Below are positions 25,603 to 35,013 of a stretch of DNA of 36,596 nucleotides, one piece after another (positions within the stretch are counted from its first letter, which is position 1; each line of letters opens with the position of its first letter). The notes beneath the pieces are model-generated. The model saw only the letters and a list, made by a program, of their open reading frames with translations, did not search any database and had not been told where the DNA came from. The DNA is taken from positions 1-36,596 of the forward strand of contig CAMPKC010000048.1 in NCBI GenBank assembly GCA_946887045.1, given 5' to 3'. Source of the DNA: an uncultured Sphingobacteriaceae bacterium (GTDB taxonomy: Bacteria; Bacteroidota; Bacteroidia; Sphingobacteriales; Sphingobacteriaceae). The position numbers were made by a program, and so were the translations under genes.

Positions 25603-28479
25603 TTACCTAGATAACACATATTTACTTTCATCAGGACCTAAATAGCTCGGCTTTAATCCTCCGGCATCAACTACAAATTTTTGGAATACAATTCCGGCAT
25701 CAACCATCCAGATTTTCAGTGTGTGTTTACCCGACTTAAGGTTATGCGTTGTTTTTCTGGTTTTGATGTGATCAGCAACTGATTTCACCCACCAGCCGGC
25801 AGATTCATAGTCGGGTTTAATCTCGCCTTCGTTCATGTTTACCACTTGAGGCTGCTCATCATCGATCGAAAGGGCAAATTTCAATCCTCCCTGTTTTTTA
25901 AAGTCCTGCGTTGGAGAAAGGAAGGCTTCTACTGTAAAGTTACCGCCATTAAAAACAAAGAATTCATATTCTACATGTGGGGAATTAGCGTCCGGAGTTT
26001 GCGTTTTAGCTGTTACCGGTTCAATAATAATCGACGAGTTTGTCCGGCCGAGGTTAGGAACTACTGCCCAATAAATATCTTTTGTGTCAAATTTCTTCGT
26101 AAAACTTGCAGCTTCTATTGATATGACTCCATTGTTTTCTACGAAACCAGAAGCTTTAATCAGATTGTTACGAATGGGTACTTTAACAAAATATTCTTTA
26201 CCGGCACCCGAAATGAGAATTTCGCCTGTTGCTATACCGACGGGGGCTTTCTCCCAATCTATACTTACATAAATCTTTTCATTAAATTGTGTTGTTCCCT
26301 GTTCCTTTGAAAGCTTTATCCAGTTGTTCTTCGCTTTAACCATGTAATCCAGCTCTTCCTGACCTCGGTTAATGATATCAATATAAAAATTCGGGTTGTT
26401 TATTCGATTAAACTGTGGTAGCGCATCGCTAAAGGCCCAGTCGGCTTCTACATCAAGCCACCCCCAGGCAGGCCTGCGACCATATTCAAGCAAATAGCCG
26501 AGTTCGGCAGGCTTCTTCACCTGTACGTAGGATACTGCAGGCATCATGTTCAATGGTGGATGTTGCCAATAAGTATATCCAATATGTGTTTGCGACATCA
26601 TATGGTTCCATTTTCCTCCTTCAAGTTGGTGATAAACTTTAGTAAGCTCGGCATCCTTTTCAAAAAGCTGCTTCACTCGTTCGGCATAATAATTTGCAGA
26701 TGCCGCGCCGCGTTCACCATAGTATTTATTCTTTCCTGCGGCAACATACATTTCGTTAAGATTTGCACACATTTCAATCGGCGACAGAACCAATTGAAAA
26801 AACGCAGGCCTGTAGGTCTCGGGTAGTTGATTATAGATGTTTTTGCTTTTTACTGCCAATGTGTTGTATTCTCCAACAATTCGGTCTGCCTCCCTGTAAT
26901 TTTCAATGCTGTATGTAGACGCAGTTAACATTTCTGGTGTGCGACGGGCATTGTATTTGGTATAAAGCGAGAGCAATTCTGCTATTTCTTTTGAGTAATA
27001 GCCGCCAAACTGCTGCTCTGCCCAATTCACATAGTATTTTGGCAGATCTTTCGCCTGTATAGAACTGGGGTCCCAGGCATAATCCATAAAAAAACTAATA
27101 GGAAGTTCCATCGGCTTTATGTCGCCAACATTTGCGATCCAAAGATTTTTGACCCCATTCTCATAAGTGACCTTCATTTGCTCCCACACTCTTTCAATCT
27201 GAGTTACATTTTGCCATCTGTAAGAAACCGGCGACCCTACATAGTCGAGATGATAATACATGCCATATCCGCCTTTGCGATCAAGATCCTGCTTTTTGGG
27301 AAGATAGCGTATGTTACCCCAATTGTCGTCACTAAAAAGAATGGTAATATCATCATCAACCCGCATCCCCTTATCATAATAGTCCTGCACCTCCTTGTAT
27401 ATAGCCCAAACTTGAGGTGTTTCTTCCGCCGGTTTCCTGGTTACATCGGCAATAATTGTACGCTGATCCTTAATGACCGTTTTTAATAGATCAACAGCAG
27501 TTTCTTCAGACATTCCTTCATCTCCATCACCACGCATCCCAACAGTTACCACGCTCTCATAATTACCCATTCGCCTTACACCACCACGCCAAAATTCTTT
27601 TAACTTTTCTTTATTAGTATTGTAGTCCCATGCCCCACCTTTAAATAAGTACCACTCATTATGTGCACGCATCATTGGTTCATGATGACTTGTTGACATT
27701 ACAATACCAAACTCGTCTGCAACCTTAGGGTTCAATGGATCATCGACATTAAACATGGTAGGAAGCCACATGGATGGCCATAAGAAGTTTGCTTTATTGC
27801 GTAACAATAATTCAAATACCTTTTCATAGCATCGGTGATTAATGCCTCCAAATTTTTCATTCGCCCAATTCCTGAATGCAGGCGATTCATCATTGATAAA
27901 TATTCCCCGGTATTTTACAGCCGGGCCGTTAGAGGTATATCTGCATTTCCCGAGATAAATTTCTTTGCTTTTTTTAACAGCCACATCCGCCCACCAATAC
28001 CAGGGAGATACACCCATCTTTTCAGAGAGCGTAAATACCCCATACGCAGCTCCTCTTCGGTCACTTCCAACGATAACTAAGGCTTTCTTTACCCCTGGAA
28101 AGGGATTATCGACTGTTTGAACTATAAACCTCTCCCATTGACCCCTTATGGCATCAAGGTTTATCTTTTTTTTTGCAACCAGTATATCTATCAGCTTGTT
28201 GTTGCCAACTGTAGCAACAATGATCGGATAGTTGCCTTGTAAACTAGATTTAGTAGAAACCGCCGGACGTTTCCCCGAAACAGCTTCAATGTCGCCAGCT
28301 AGAAATGCGACCGCCTTTTTTACTAAAACATTTTCAGAAGTGTCGTATAAAATAACAGCGACATCGGTCTTGCTCACTATTGGGAATGAACTTTTATCCC
28401 TATCAATCCTGTTGCTTAAAGTTATTTGGGAAAAGGATAAATAGGGCAGAAATGCCAACAGTATTAAAATTATTCTCAT
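25603..28479 (-). CDS. GH115 alpha-glucuronidase-like enzyme, full-length form
   Basis: Secreted 958-aa member of GH115, a normal length for the family. A signal peptide (MRIILILLAFLPYLSFSQ), an N-terminal alpha/beta domain (VSPWYWWADV) and the barrel are present, with STSHHEPMMR, GMRGDGDEGMSEE (Met315), ETPQVWAIYKEV, LFSDDNWGN and NVGDIKPMELP. A helical region is followed by an extra beta-rich segment (about 675-775) that is absent from the downstream paralogue, then the C-terminal beta-sandwich (SIEAASFTKKF, DAGIVFQKFVVDAGG). The known reaction is release of alpha-1,2-glucuronic acid from internal or terminal xylose. It lies downstream of the hybrid two-component regulator, with a 332-nt gap, and is probably regulated by it. 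The two paralogues may act on different decorations; that is inference. Confidence 0.94.
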   Translation of the reverse strand: MRIILILLAFLPYLSFSQITLSNRIDRDKSSFPIVSKTDVAVILYDTSENVLVKKAVAFLAGDIEAVSGKRPAVSTKSSLQGNYPIIVATVGNNKLIDILVAKKKINLDAIRGQWERFIVQTVDNPFPGVKKALVIVGSDRRGAAYGVFTLSEKMGVSPWYWWADVAVKKSKEIYLGKCRYTSNGPAVKYRGIFINDESPAFRNWANEKFGGINHRCYEKVFELLLRNKANFLWPSMWLPTMFNVDDPLNPKVADEFGIVMSTSHHEPMMRAHNEWYLFKGGAWDYNTNKEKLKEFWRGGVRRMGNYESVVTVGMRGDGDEGMSEETAVDLLKTVIKDQRTIIADVTRKPAEETPQVWAIYKEVQDYYDKGMRVDDDITILFSDDNWGNIRYLPKKQDLDRKGGYGMYYHLDYVGSPVSYRWQNVTQIERVWEQMKVTYENGVKNLWIANVGDIKPMELPISFFMDYAWDPSSIQAKDLPKYYVNWAEQQFGGYYSKEIAELLSLYTKYNARRTPEMLTASTYSIENYREADRIVGEYNTLAVKSKNIYNQLPETYRPAFFQLVLSPIEMCANLNEMYVAAGKNKYYGERGAASANYYAERVKQLFEKDAELTKVYHQLEGGKWNHMMSQTHIGYTYWQHPPLNMMPAVSYVQVKKPAELGYLLEYGRRPAWGWLDVEADWAFSDALPQFNRINNPNFYIDIINRGQEELDYMVKAKNNWIKLSKEQGTTQFNEKIYVSIDWEKAPVGIATGEILISGAGKEYFVKVPIRNNLIKASGFVENNGVISIEAASFTKKFDTKDIYWAVVPNLGRTNSSIIIEPVTAKTQTPDANSPHVEYEFFVFNGGNFTVEAFLSPTQDFKKQGGLKFALSIDDEQPQVVNMNEGEIKPDYESAGWWVKSVADHIKTRKTTHNLKSGKHTLKIWMVDAGIVFQKFVVDAGGLKPSYLGPDESKYVLSR

Positions 28480-28811
28480 ATATATATTAATAGTTTACAG
28501 AAGTAAAGGTCTTTTTCCTTGAATGGATAATATGAGACATTTGATTTTAAAAATGGAAGGATTGTCCAGATTGGATTACAACAAACATGACAATACTCTC
28601 TGCTTACGAGTTACAGTAGACCAGGATTAACAATTCACCTGGTTTACAGAATCAATTCATTAGTTAAATTACCGAGATTATTAACTTTCGTTGCAGGATG
28701 TATTTTGTTCTCTCTGGCTGTTCAAAAAATAGACCAAGTCATTCGTTTGTGATCGCAGATGCGAATACACTTTTCTGCTGTAAACAAGGTAATCAGTCTG
28801 CAGAACATTTA
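28480..28811. other. Intergenic region between HTCS and GH115 genes
   Basis: These 332 nt are A+T-rich and contain no supported gene. A near match to the -7 box (CATGTTTG on the minus strand, near 28583-28590) lies about 105 nt before the GH115 start, without a convincing -33 box. The region is a plausible place for an HTCS binding site, but no repeat was recognised. Confidence 0.45.
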
Positions 28812-31800
28812 TCAGTTTTTAAATTCCCGGGCTTTTCTCTTCATGTGCATATATTCTGACGGTGAGACTCCAAATCGGACTCTGAACGACTTAGCCAGAT
28901 AATTTGGAGTAGCAAAACCTACCATGTAGCCGATTTGTGCAATGTTCATATCACTTTTCTCTATCAAAGCGGCAGCTTTATCCAGTTTAAAGTTTCTTAT
29001 GAACTCTAGTGGAGACTGTCCTGTTAGCTGCACTATCTTATTATATAAAGAGCTTCTGCTCATGCCAACCTGTCTGCTTAAATCTTGGACAGAAAATTTG
29101 GGATCGTTTACATTCTGCTCGATGTACATCAACACTTTACTTAATAGTCTGGCATCTTCCGACTCCATTTCTATTTCAGGCGTTGCCACTTTAATCTGTT
29201 TAGTGTAAGTATTTTTCAAGCTACGGTTCAGAGTAAGAAGATTGTGAATTTTGGAATGGAGAATTTCAAAGTTAAAGGGCTTGGTCATATAATCGCTTGC
29301 GCCGGTTTGCAATCCCTTCACCTGTTCCTCTTCGGCTGTTAAGGCCGTAAGCAATATAACAGGTATATGACTGGTTCTCTTATCTGCTTTTACTTTGAGG
29401 CAAAATTCGATTCCATCCATTTCCGGCATGCTGATGTCGCTGACAATAAGGTCGGGATGACCTGACAGCGCCTTTTGCCACCCTTCTCTGCCATTAGAAG
29501 CTTCATATATTCGGTAGTGAGCCGTCAATTTATCCTTGAGATATTGCCTGAAATCTTCATTGTCTTCAACCAACAAGATCGAAGACATTTCACTTTTAAG
29601 TGCAAGTGCCTCTGTGTTCTGGCGTTCATCCGGGTCAGTCTCAAGCTTAACAGGGGTGTATATACCGCTCCCCGTTTCTACTGCACTGTTCTCAGAATCC
29701 TGAAGAGGTATAAAAGGAAGCTTGATGACAAATATTGTTCTCTCCCCCGGTTCACTTTCTATCTCTATTGATCCCGCCTGCATCTTTACAAATTCTTTGG
29801 TAATAGCAAGGCCAATCCCTGTTCCCTGATTCAAGATCGCCGCGTCGATAGGGCTTTGATAGAAACGATCGAAGATCTTCTCCATTTTATCGGCTGGAAT
29901 ACCAATACCCGTGTCTGAAACTTTGATAGTTAGCCATGTAGTAAAAGGATCTGCATTTTGCTTTTGCTGTTCAACTTCGAGTTGTACCGAACCATCTTCG
30001 GGAGTAAATTTGAAAGCATTTGAGAAAAGATTAAAAAGAATTCTTTCAATTTTATCGTGATCGAACCTTGTATATAAATTATGGACGTTTGAGCTAATGG
30101 AGAATTTTATCTTCTTTCTTTCCGACATATCCTGAAAAGATTCGGCCACTTCCATGATAAATGATATCACATCTCCCTCAACGAGATTGAGGCTGAGTTC
30201 ATTCTCCTCCATCTTCCGAAAGTCCAAAAGCTGGTTTACCAGGTTAAGCAAGCGTCGGGTGTTACGCTTAACCATATTGAGCTGACCTGCCTTTTTCTCA
30301 TCACTTTCGCTGGAAACCAAGTCGCTGACAGGCCCCATAATTAGGGAAATCGGAGTTCTGAACTCATGACTCAGATTGGTGAGAAATTTAATTTTAAGAT
30401 TGTCTAACTCACGCATACGCTCTGTCTCCTTGCGTTCTTGTTCTAATGTGAACCTGTCCTCCAGCTTTTTAACCGTTCTATATCGATAATAAGCCAATAA
30501 TCCGGCAATCGCAAGCACATAGAAAAGATATGCATAGGTAGTGCGCCAGAGTGGCGGAGCAACAATAATCTTAATAGAAGCAGCACTGGCATTCCAGACA
30601 CCATCGTTATTCCTGGCTTTAACCCTGAAAGTATACTGGCCCGGATCAAGGTTGGTATATGATGCTGTTCGGCCAGGACTGGGATGTGTCCAAACCTTAT
30701 CAAAGCCCTCTAACATATATGAATACAAATTTTCTTTGGGACTTGTATAGTTGATAGCTACGAAACTTAAGGAAAAATTCTGTTTGTAATCCAACGTTAT
30801 TTCTTTAGCGACTGATATGTGTTCGTCAAAACCTGAGTTCTCTAAGGGTTTTACGGATTTGCCCCCCACCTTCAAATCTGTAAACAGCAAGGAAGGGACA
30901 TTCGAGTTCCTTTTCAAATCGGAGGGCTTGAAATAGTTAAAACCTTCCAATCCACCAAAAAACAGCACACCATCGGGCGTATGCAACCCTGAGCCTAGTA
31001 CAAAGTTGCTATGCTGAAGACCGTTGTGGTAGCTGTAATTTTTGAATGTATTTGTATTACGGTCAAAGCTGCTGATGCCCGCATTAGTGCTGAGCCACAA
31101 CCTGGAATCCTCTCCTTCAAGAATTTTGTGTATTACGTTGTTGGCAAGACCGTCTTTTTCGTCGTAGGATATAAATTTATTCGTTTTTTTATTTAAAAAA
31201 TTCAAACCACCACCACTGGTACCAACCCAAAGGTTATTATTGCGGTCGGATAAAACCGACAAGACAATATCGCTGGCCAGATTATTACCGGCTCTGTTGT
31301 AAGTCGTAAATTTTTCATGTCTGGTATTATACATCGCCATACCGGCACCATGAGATCCAATCCATATATTCCCAGAATGGTCTTCTTCTATCACTCTCAA
31401 AAAGTTATTCAGCGGCAAATGAAAAGGCGAATCCTTAGGTAAGGTTGCGTCGTACTTAGCGAAATTTTTCGTATCGGGATTATAAACGTTCAGACCGCCG
31501 CCATTGGTGGCGATCCACACATTTCTCCTTCTGTCTTCCGTGATGGCGAAAACCTCGTTACTACTTAAGTCAGTAACCGTCTCTCCTTTTTGAAATTTTC
31601 CAACCGTTCCAACGGAACTCAGCCTGAAGATACCATTACCAAAGGTCCCGATCCACAGGTCTTTTCTTGTTGTCATTTCGAGTGCCTGAATAGATAGCCC
31701 ACTGGGATGAGTCACACCCGGGATCAAAACCCTTTTAAATAGTTCAGTCCGGCGATCAAAAACATTAAGTCCTCCCCCATCTGTTCCGACATAAATCTCC

Positions 31801-32960
31801 CCGCTATTTTTCATCGCAAACGAGGTGACTCTGGAGTCAGAAAGACCTTTAGAATCGAAAGAATTAGCTTCCTTTAGGCGAAATAAAGAGAGGTTCTTGT
31901 CATACTTACTTATACCTGAATGATAGGTGCCAAGCCAGTGAATACCCATTGCTTTGTCTATGTAGATACAATTGATTGACCTGCTTGCTAAACTGTGCTT
32001 GTTTCTTTTGTCCGGTAAAAAGTTTGCGATTGCGCCAGATTGACGATTTAAAATATAGAGCCCATGGTTTGTTCCTATCCATAAACGACCTTGAATATCT
32101 ATGTCTAACGGCCCCACGTTTGATGTGGCCAAAGTTTGATAATTCTTAATGTTGTTAAAGCTATTTTCAAAGCCGGCGCGGTCTGGCCGCATCATACTTA
32201 AGCCCTTTGATGTGCTTATCCATAGCGCTCCCTTTGGATCCTCAACAATTGCTTTTACATAATTATCTAGCAGGCTGGACGGAAGGCCCGGATCATGTTT
32301 ATAATGTATGAATCCCCTTGCTTTTCGGTTATACCGGAATAAACCGTCTGTTGTTCCAACCCACATTGTATTCTTTTTATCCCGAAAAATAGTAAGTACT
32401 GCATCGGTGGTCAGCTGGCCGCGTTTATGAGCGTCGGGTTTAAATGTCAAGCTTTTCCTATTCGATGGGTCTATAACGGTGAGGCCGCTGTAGTGCGCGA
32501 TCCAAATCTTGCCAAAAGTATCGGCCAATATTTTATTGACGGAGTTATTGACACCCGGATATTTCAGGTTAGTGAAATTATCCTCCTTACGATTATAGAG
32601 ACTGAGACCACCTCCATCCGTGCCTACCCAAAGGTTTCCGGATTGGTCTTCGAACAATGTTGTAATCCGATTTGAACGAAGGGTAGCAGACTCGTTGAGG
32701 TCTTGACGGTAGACTTTAAAGTTAGTACCATCAAACTTGTTTAACCCATCGTCTGTCCCAAACCACATTAATCCATAACGATCTTTGAGTATTGCGTTTA
32801 TGGCATTTGAAGAGAGTCCGTCTTTGGAGGTTAAAGACGTAAAAGCAATACCAGGGCCCTGTGCAACTGCGTTTTGTAGGAGCAGCCCAATAAGTATCAA
32901 TCCAGTGAAATAAGCTTTTGACAACCAGAGGTGCATGTTAGAGTTAATGATGGAGACCAT
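28812..32960 (-). CDS. Hybrid two-component system sensor/regulator (HTCS)
   Basis: One-protein signalling system of 1382 aa that senses an oligosaccharide in the periplasm and activates glycan genes. A signal/anchor segment follows Met9 (MHLWLSKAYFTGLILIG; alternative start 32936). About 14 Reg_prop repeats form a double propeller (about 40-690; LWVGTDGGGLSLYN type), followed by a Y_Y_Y domain (about 740-800) and a membrane segment (about 807-827). The histidine kinase domain has His865 in LSHEFRTP, an N-box (NLFSNAFKF), and G-boxes DTGIGIP and GTGIGLA. A receiver domain carries phospho-acceptor Asp1175 (VSDISMPEMDG). An AraC-type DNA-binding domain ends the protein (about 1280-1375). It lies directly upstream of the GH115 pair, its probable targets; the ligand is unknown. 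Confidence 0.96.
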   Translation of the reverse strand: MVSIINSNMHLWLSKAYFTGLILIGLLLQNAVAQGPGIAFTSLTSKDGLSSNAINAILKDRYGLMWFGTDDGLNKFDGTNFKVYRQDLNESATLRSNRITTLFEDQSGNLWVGTDGGGLSLYNRKEDNFTNLKYPGVNNSVNKILADTFGKIWIAHYSGLTVIDPSNRKSLTFKPDAHKRGQLTTDAVLTIFRDKKNTMWVGTTDGLFRYNRKARGFIHYKHDPGLPSSLLDNYVKAIVEDPKGALWISTSKGLSMMRPDRAGFENSFNNIKNYQTLATSNVGPLDIDIQGRLWIGTNHGLYILNRQSGAIANFLPDKRNKHSLASRSINCIYIDKAMGIHWLGTYHSGISKYDKNLSLFRLKEANSFDSKGLSDSRVTSFAMKNSGEIYVGTDGGGLNVFDRRTELFKRVLIPGVTHPSGLSIQALEMTTRKDLWIGTFGNGIFRLSSVGTVGKFQKGETVTDLSSNEVFAITEDRRRNVWIATNGGGLNVYNPDTKNFAKYDATLPKDSPFHLPLNNFLRVIEEDHSGNIWIGSHGAGMAMYNTRHEKFTTYNRAGNNLASDIVLSVLSDRNNNLWVGTSGGGLNFLNKKTNKFISYDEKDGLANNVIHKILEGEDSRLWLSTNAGISSFDRNTNTFKNYSYHNGLQHSNFVLGSGLHTPDGVLFFGGLEGFNYFKPSDLKRNSNVPSLLFTDLKVGGKSVKPLENSGFDEHISVAKEITLDYKQNFSLSFVAINYTSPKENLYSYMLEGFDKVWTHPSPGRTASYTNLDPGQYTFRVKARNNDGVWNASAASIKIIVAPPLWRTTYAYLFYVLAIAGLLAYYRYRTVKKLEDRFTLEQERKETERMRELDNLKIKFLTNLSHEFRTPISLIMGPVSDLVSSESDEKKAGQLNMVKRNTRRLLNLVNQLLDFRKMEENELSLNLVEGDVISFIMEVAESFQDMSERKKIKFSISSNVHNLYTRFDHDKIERILFNLFSNAFKFTPEDGSVQLEVEQQKQNADPFTTWLTIKVSDTGIGIPADKMEKIFDRFYQSPIDAAILNQGTGIGLAITKEFVKMQAGSIEIESEPGERTIFVIKLPFIPLQDSENSAVETGSGIYTPVKLETDPDERQNTEALALKSEMSSILLVEDNEDFRQYLKDKLTAHYRIYEASNGREGWQKALSGHPDLIVSDISMPEMDGIEFCLKVKADKRTSHIPVILLTALTAEEEQVKGLQTGASDYMTKPFNFEILHSKIHNLLTLNRSLKNTYTKQIKVATPEIEMESEDARLLSKVLMYIEQNVNDPKFSVQDLSRQVGMSRSSLYNKIVQLTGQSPLEFIRNFKLDKAAALIEKSDMNIAQIGYMVGFATPNYLAKSFRVRFGVSPSEYMHMKRKAREFKN

Positions 32961-34023
32961 TCAAATTTTACTTACCTATTCCTTCTATTAAAACAAATTC
33001 AGGATCATTGTCAGAACAATTGGTGTTCGGCTTATACGATCGTGACTATCCGATGCTACTGGAAACTGAACGAAAAATTGGTTTCAACAAATATAAACGG
33101 TAATGCCGTGCTGATCTGCAACAAATGGCCAACAATATGGAACAGATGTCTATGGCAAGTAGAATAACCCTGTAATTTTAAAAATCCATCAACATATCAC
33201 TGCCGAATCCCCTCCTGCTCTAAATTCAAATTAATATTTTCGTTGAATCTTCCCGGTGATGTTCAACAGGCTTGAATTGGAGCCAATTTCAGATATCCAG
33301 AACTTCCTTTGCGTTTTCATCTGAAGTGAGATAGTCCAAAAATCGCTAATATTATTGAGGATTTGATCTAGAATATTATCATCCTTAGTTAGTCGAATTC
33401 AACAAGATTTGGCTTCAAATCATGCAAGCTTCTCTTAAAATTCTTCACTCACCGAGCATATTCTTTTTCAATGAGAAGTCTGATAAATGTTGGGGAAATT
33501 GTAACAGATGTATATAAAGACGAAACCAAATACTATCAGCCTGAGCGGAAGAAACTGGACATCGACCCGCAAAATCCAACTCCAAGATGGATCTTATCTA
33601 TCTGTTTAACAAACAGTTATAACATAAAAAAACCGGAGTAAAATCGAATTTTTCGATTTCACTCCGGCAAGGTACCGCCGGGGCGGAGTAATGTCAAAGC
33701 AGTTTATAGAGGATATTGTGAGAAATTTAAGAAGTCTCCGACCATGCGTATAATTTTATCCACCTGCGTTAAGCACTACTTATTAATCCAGTTTCTTGTG
33801 AACTAGACAATACAAGGGACTTTCAATTGTAATATCACGGAAAAATTATCGAATTATTTGAATGAATTTATTAGTTGGGGAGAAAATATTTAAGAGTTTA
33901 CGATTTCGGAACCGAATTGCAGGAGATAGAAAACCTTTATGGTTTTATCATTGAGTGGCAGATCCAGGTGTCGGGAATAATGCGCGCAAGCTTGCTATCG
34001 GGATATTTATCGACAACTTTTTT
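32961..34023. other. Long gene-free stretch between HTCS and PorP/SprF
   Basis: These 1063 nt have no gene that I can support on either strand. The clearest structure is the minus-strand terminator at 33626-33667 with an extra complementary arm at 33685-33689. A 56-codon plus-strand frame (33471-33641) and a short minus-strand frame (about 33236-33390) have no recognisable similarity. The size suggests decayed genes or a regulatory region separating the glycan locus from the T9SS genes. Confidence 0.55.
33626..33667 (-). terminator. Strong intrinsic terminator downstream of PorP/SprF
   Basis: CCGGAGT-A-AAATCGAA (33633-33648) pairs with TTCGATTT-C-ACTCCGG (33652-33667): 15 base pairs, one A/C mismatch and a 3-nt loop. 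On the minus strand it is followed immediately by seven T (33626-33632). It lies about 360 nt past the PorP/SprF stop and would end that transcript before the HTCS gene. Confidence 0.8.
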
Positions 34024-34956
34024 CTACTCTTTTTTCGGCTTTAATAAGGGTATTTTAAGGTTTACTTCAAAAACACCTTTCGTATCATATGTTAAGGTTG
34101 ACATTTCCTTTGTATATATGAACTGAAAATATACACTGGTCATATAATTCATTCCAAGACTAAAGGAGGCGCTTTTGTTACTATGGTACATGCACATCAT
34201 GTTAAGATTATTGTCGAACATTACATTGGTGCCTAAATCCCACATATTGGTATATCCCTTTATTCCCCGGTAACAAAATTTGGGTTCCACAGATACTTCA
34301 TTCTTATCTTTTCCGTCTTTTAATATATAGGATATAGCTGAATAAAAGGTCGGACGATCTATATTTCCAATGTTATAATCTTTCTTGAAATAGGTCTTCA
34401 GATTGGGTAAAGATGCTTGTATGGTTAATCTGTCTCTGGTATAGGCGATGCCAAAATCACCATCGATCGTCATCTCACGCAGGTTAAACTGTTCAACAGC
34501 TATGTCATTCTGATCACCAACTATATCTTCTTTATTGATATACTCATGCATAAAACCCAGGGACCATCCAAAGTGTAATTGATCTCCTTTAATATTAAGG
34601 GGTAAATGGTAGGCATAAGTAGCCATTGTTCTGGTTCCCTGGATAAGTCCCGCTTTGTCGTTATAAACGCTCAGTCCTACTCCAACCTTTTTTAATCGAT
34701 AATCTGCTGTCAAGGTTTGTGTTACCGGCGCTCCTGGTATTCCGTTCCACTGATTTCTATAACTCAGATTAATATTTAAGTTATCATCCATTCCTGCAAG
34801 TGCAGGATTACCCAAATATTGATTTTGATAATACTGGGATATTAAAGGATTAATCTGGGCAGAAATACTGCTTAAACCGAGGAATAAAATGCTAAACAAA
34901 AGAACTATCAGCACTTTGTTTAAGAAACTATATGAGTAATCAATATCTGTTCTCAT
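34024..34956 (-). CDS. PorP/SprF family type IX secretion system membrane protein
   Basis: Outer-membrane beta-barrel protein of 310 aa linked to T9SS and gliding motility. A signal segment (VLIVLLFSILFLGLSSISA) is followed by the family's N-terminal pattern (INPLISQYYQNQYLGNPALAG) and alternating beta-strands to the C-terminus. In Flavobacterium johnsoniae, SprF is needed to deliver the surface adhesin SprB, which has a type B C-terminal signal. Here the gene sits 57 nt downstream of a protein ending in exactly such a type B domain, so the two are probably partners in one operon. It is unrelated by function to the glycan genes to its left and separated from them by a strong terminator. Confidence 0.92.
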   Translation of the reverse strand: MRTDIDYSYSFLNKVLIVLLFSILFLGLSSISAQINPLISQYYQNQYLGNPALAGMDDNLNINLSYRNQWNGIPGAPVTQTLTADYRLKKVGVGLSVYNDKAGLIQGTRTMATYAYHLPLNIKGDQLHFGWSLGFMHEYINKEDIVGDQNDIAVEQFNLREMTIDGDFGIAYTRDRLTIQASLPNLKTYFKKDYNIGNIDRPTFYSAISYILKDGKDKNEVSVEPKFCYRGIKGYTNMWDLGTNVMFDNNLNMMCMYHSNKSASFSLGMNYMTSVYFQFIYTKEMSTLTYDTKGVFEVNLKIPLLKPKKE

Positions 34957-35013
34957 GACTTATTTTTTTTAAGTTTAAAATCTATTGGAATGTTAATTAT
35001 GCTTACCTCCTGT

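Noticed and set aside
28735..28811. Possible terminator after the HTCS gene (ATTCG/CGAAT arms and TTCTGC/GCAGAA arms)
   Set aside because: Stems are only 5-6 bp with long loops, and the nearest T-run is displaced, so the evidence is too weak to list.
33236..33390. Short minus-strand frame (DDNILDQILNNISDFW region) that looks protein-like
   Set aside because: It has no start codon near its beginning, is bounded by a stop upstream and shows no recognisable similarity. It may be a gene remnant but cannot be supported.
33471..33641. 56-codon plus-strand frame starting MRSLINVGEIV
   Set aside because: It has no recognisable family and no partner gene, and its last codons overlap the left arm of the minus-strand terminator hairpin. 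It is probably chance, though a relic cannot be excluded.
33875..34126. 83-codon plus-strand frame overlapping the PorP/SprF 3' end
   Set aside because: About half is antisense to the PorP/SprF gene and the remainder has no recognised motif.
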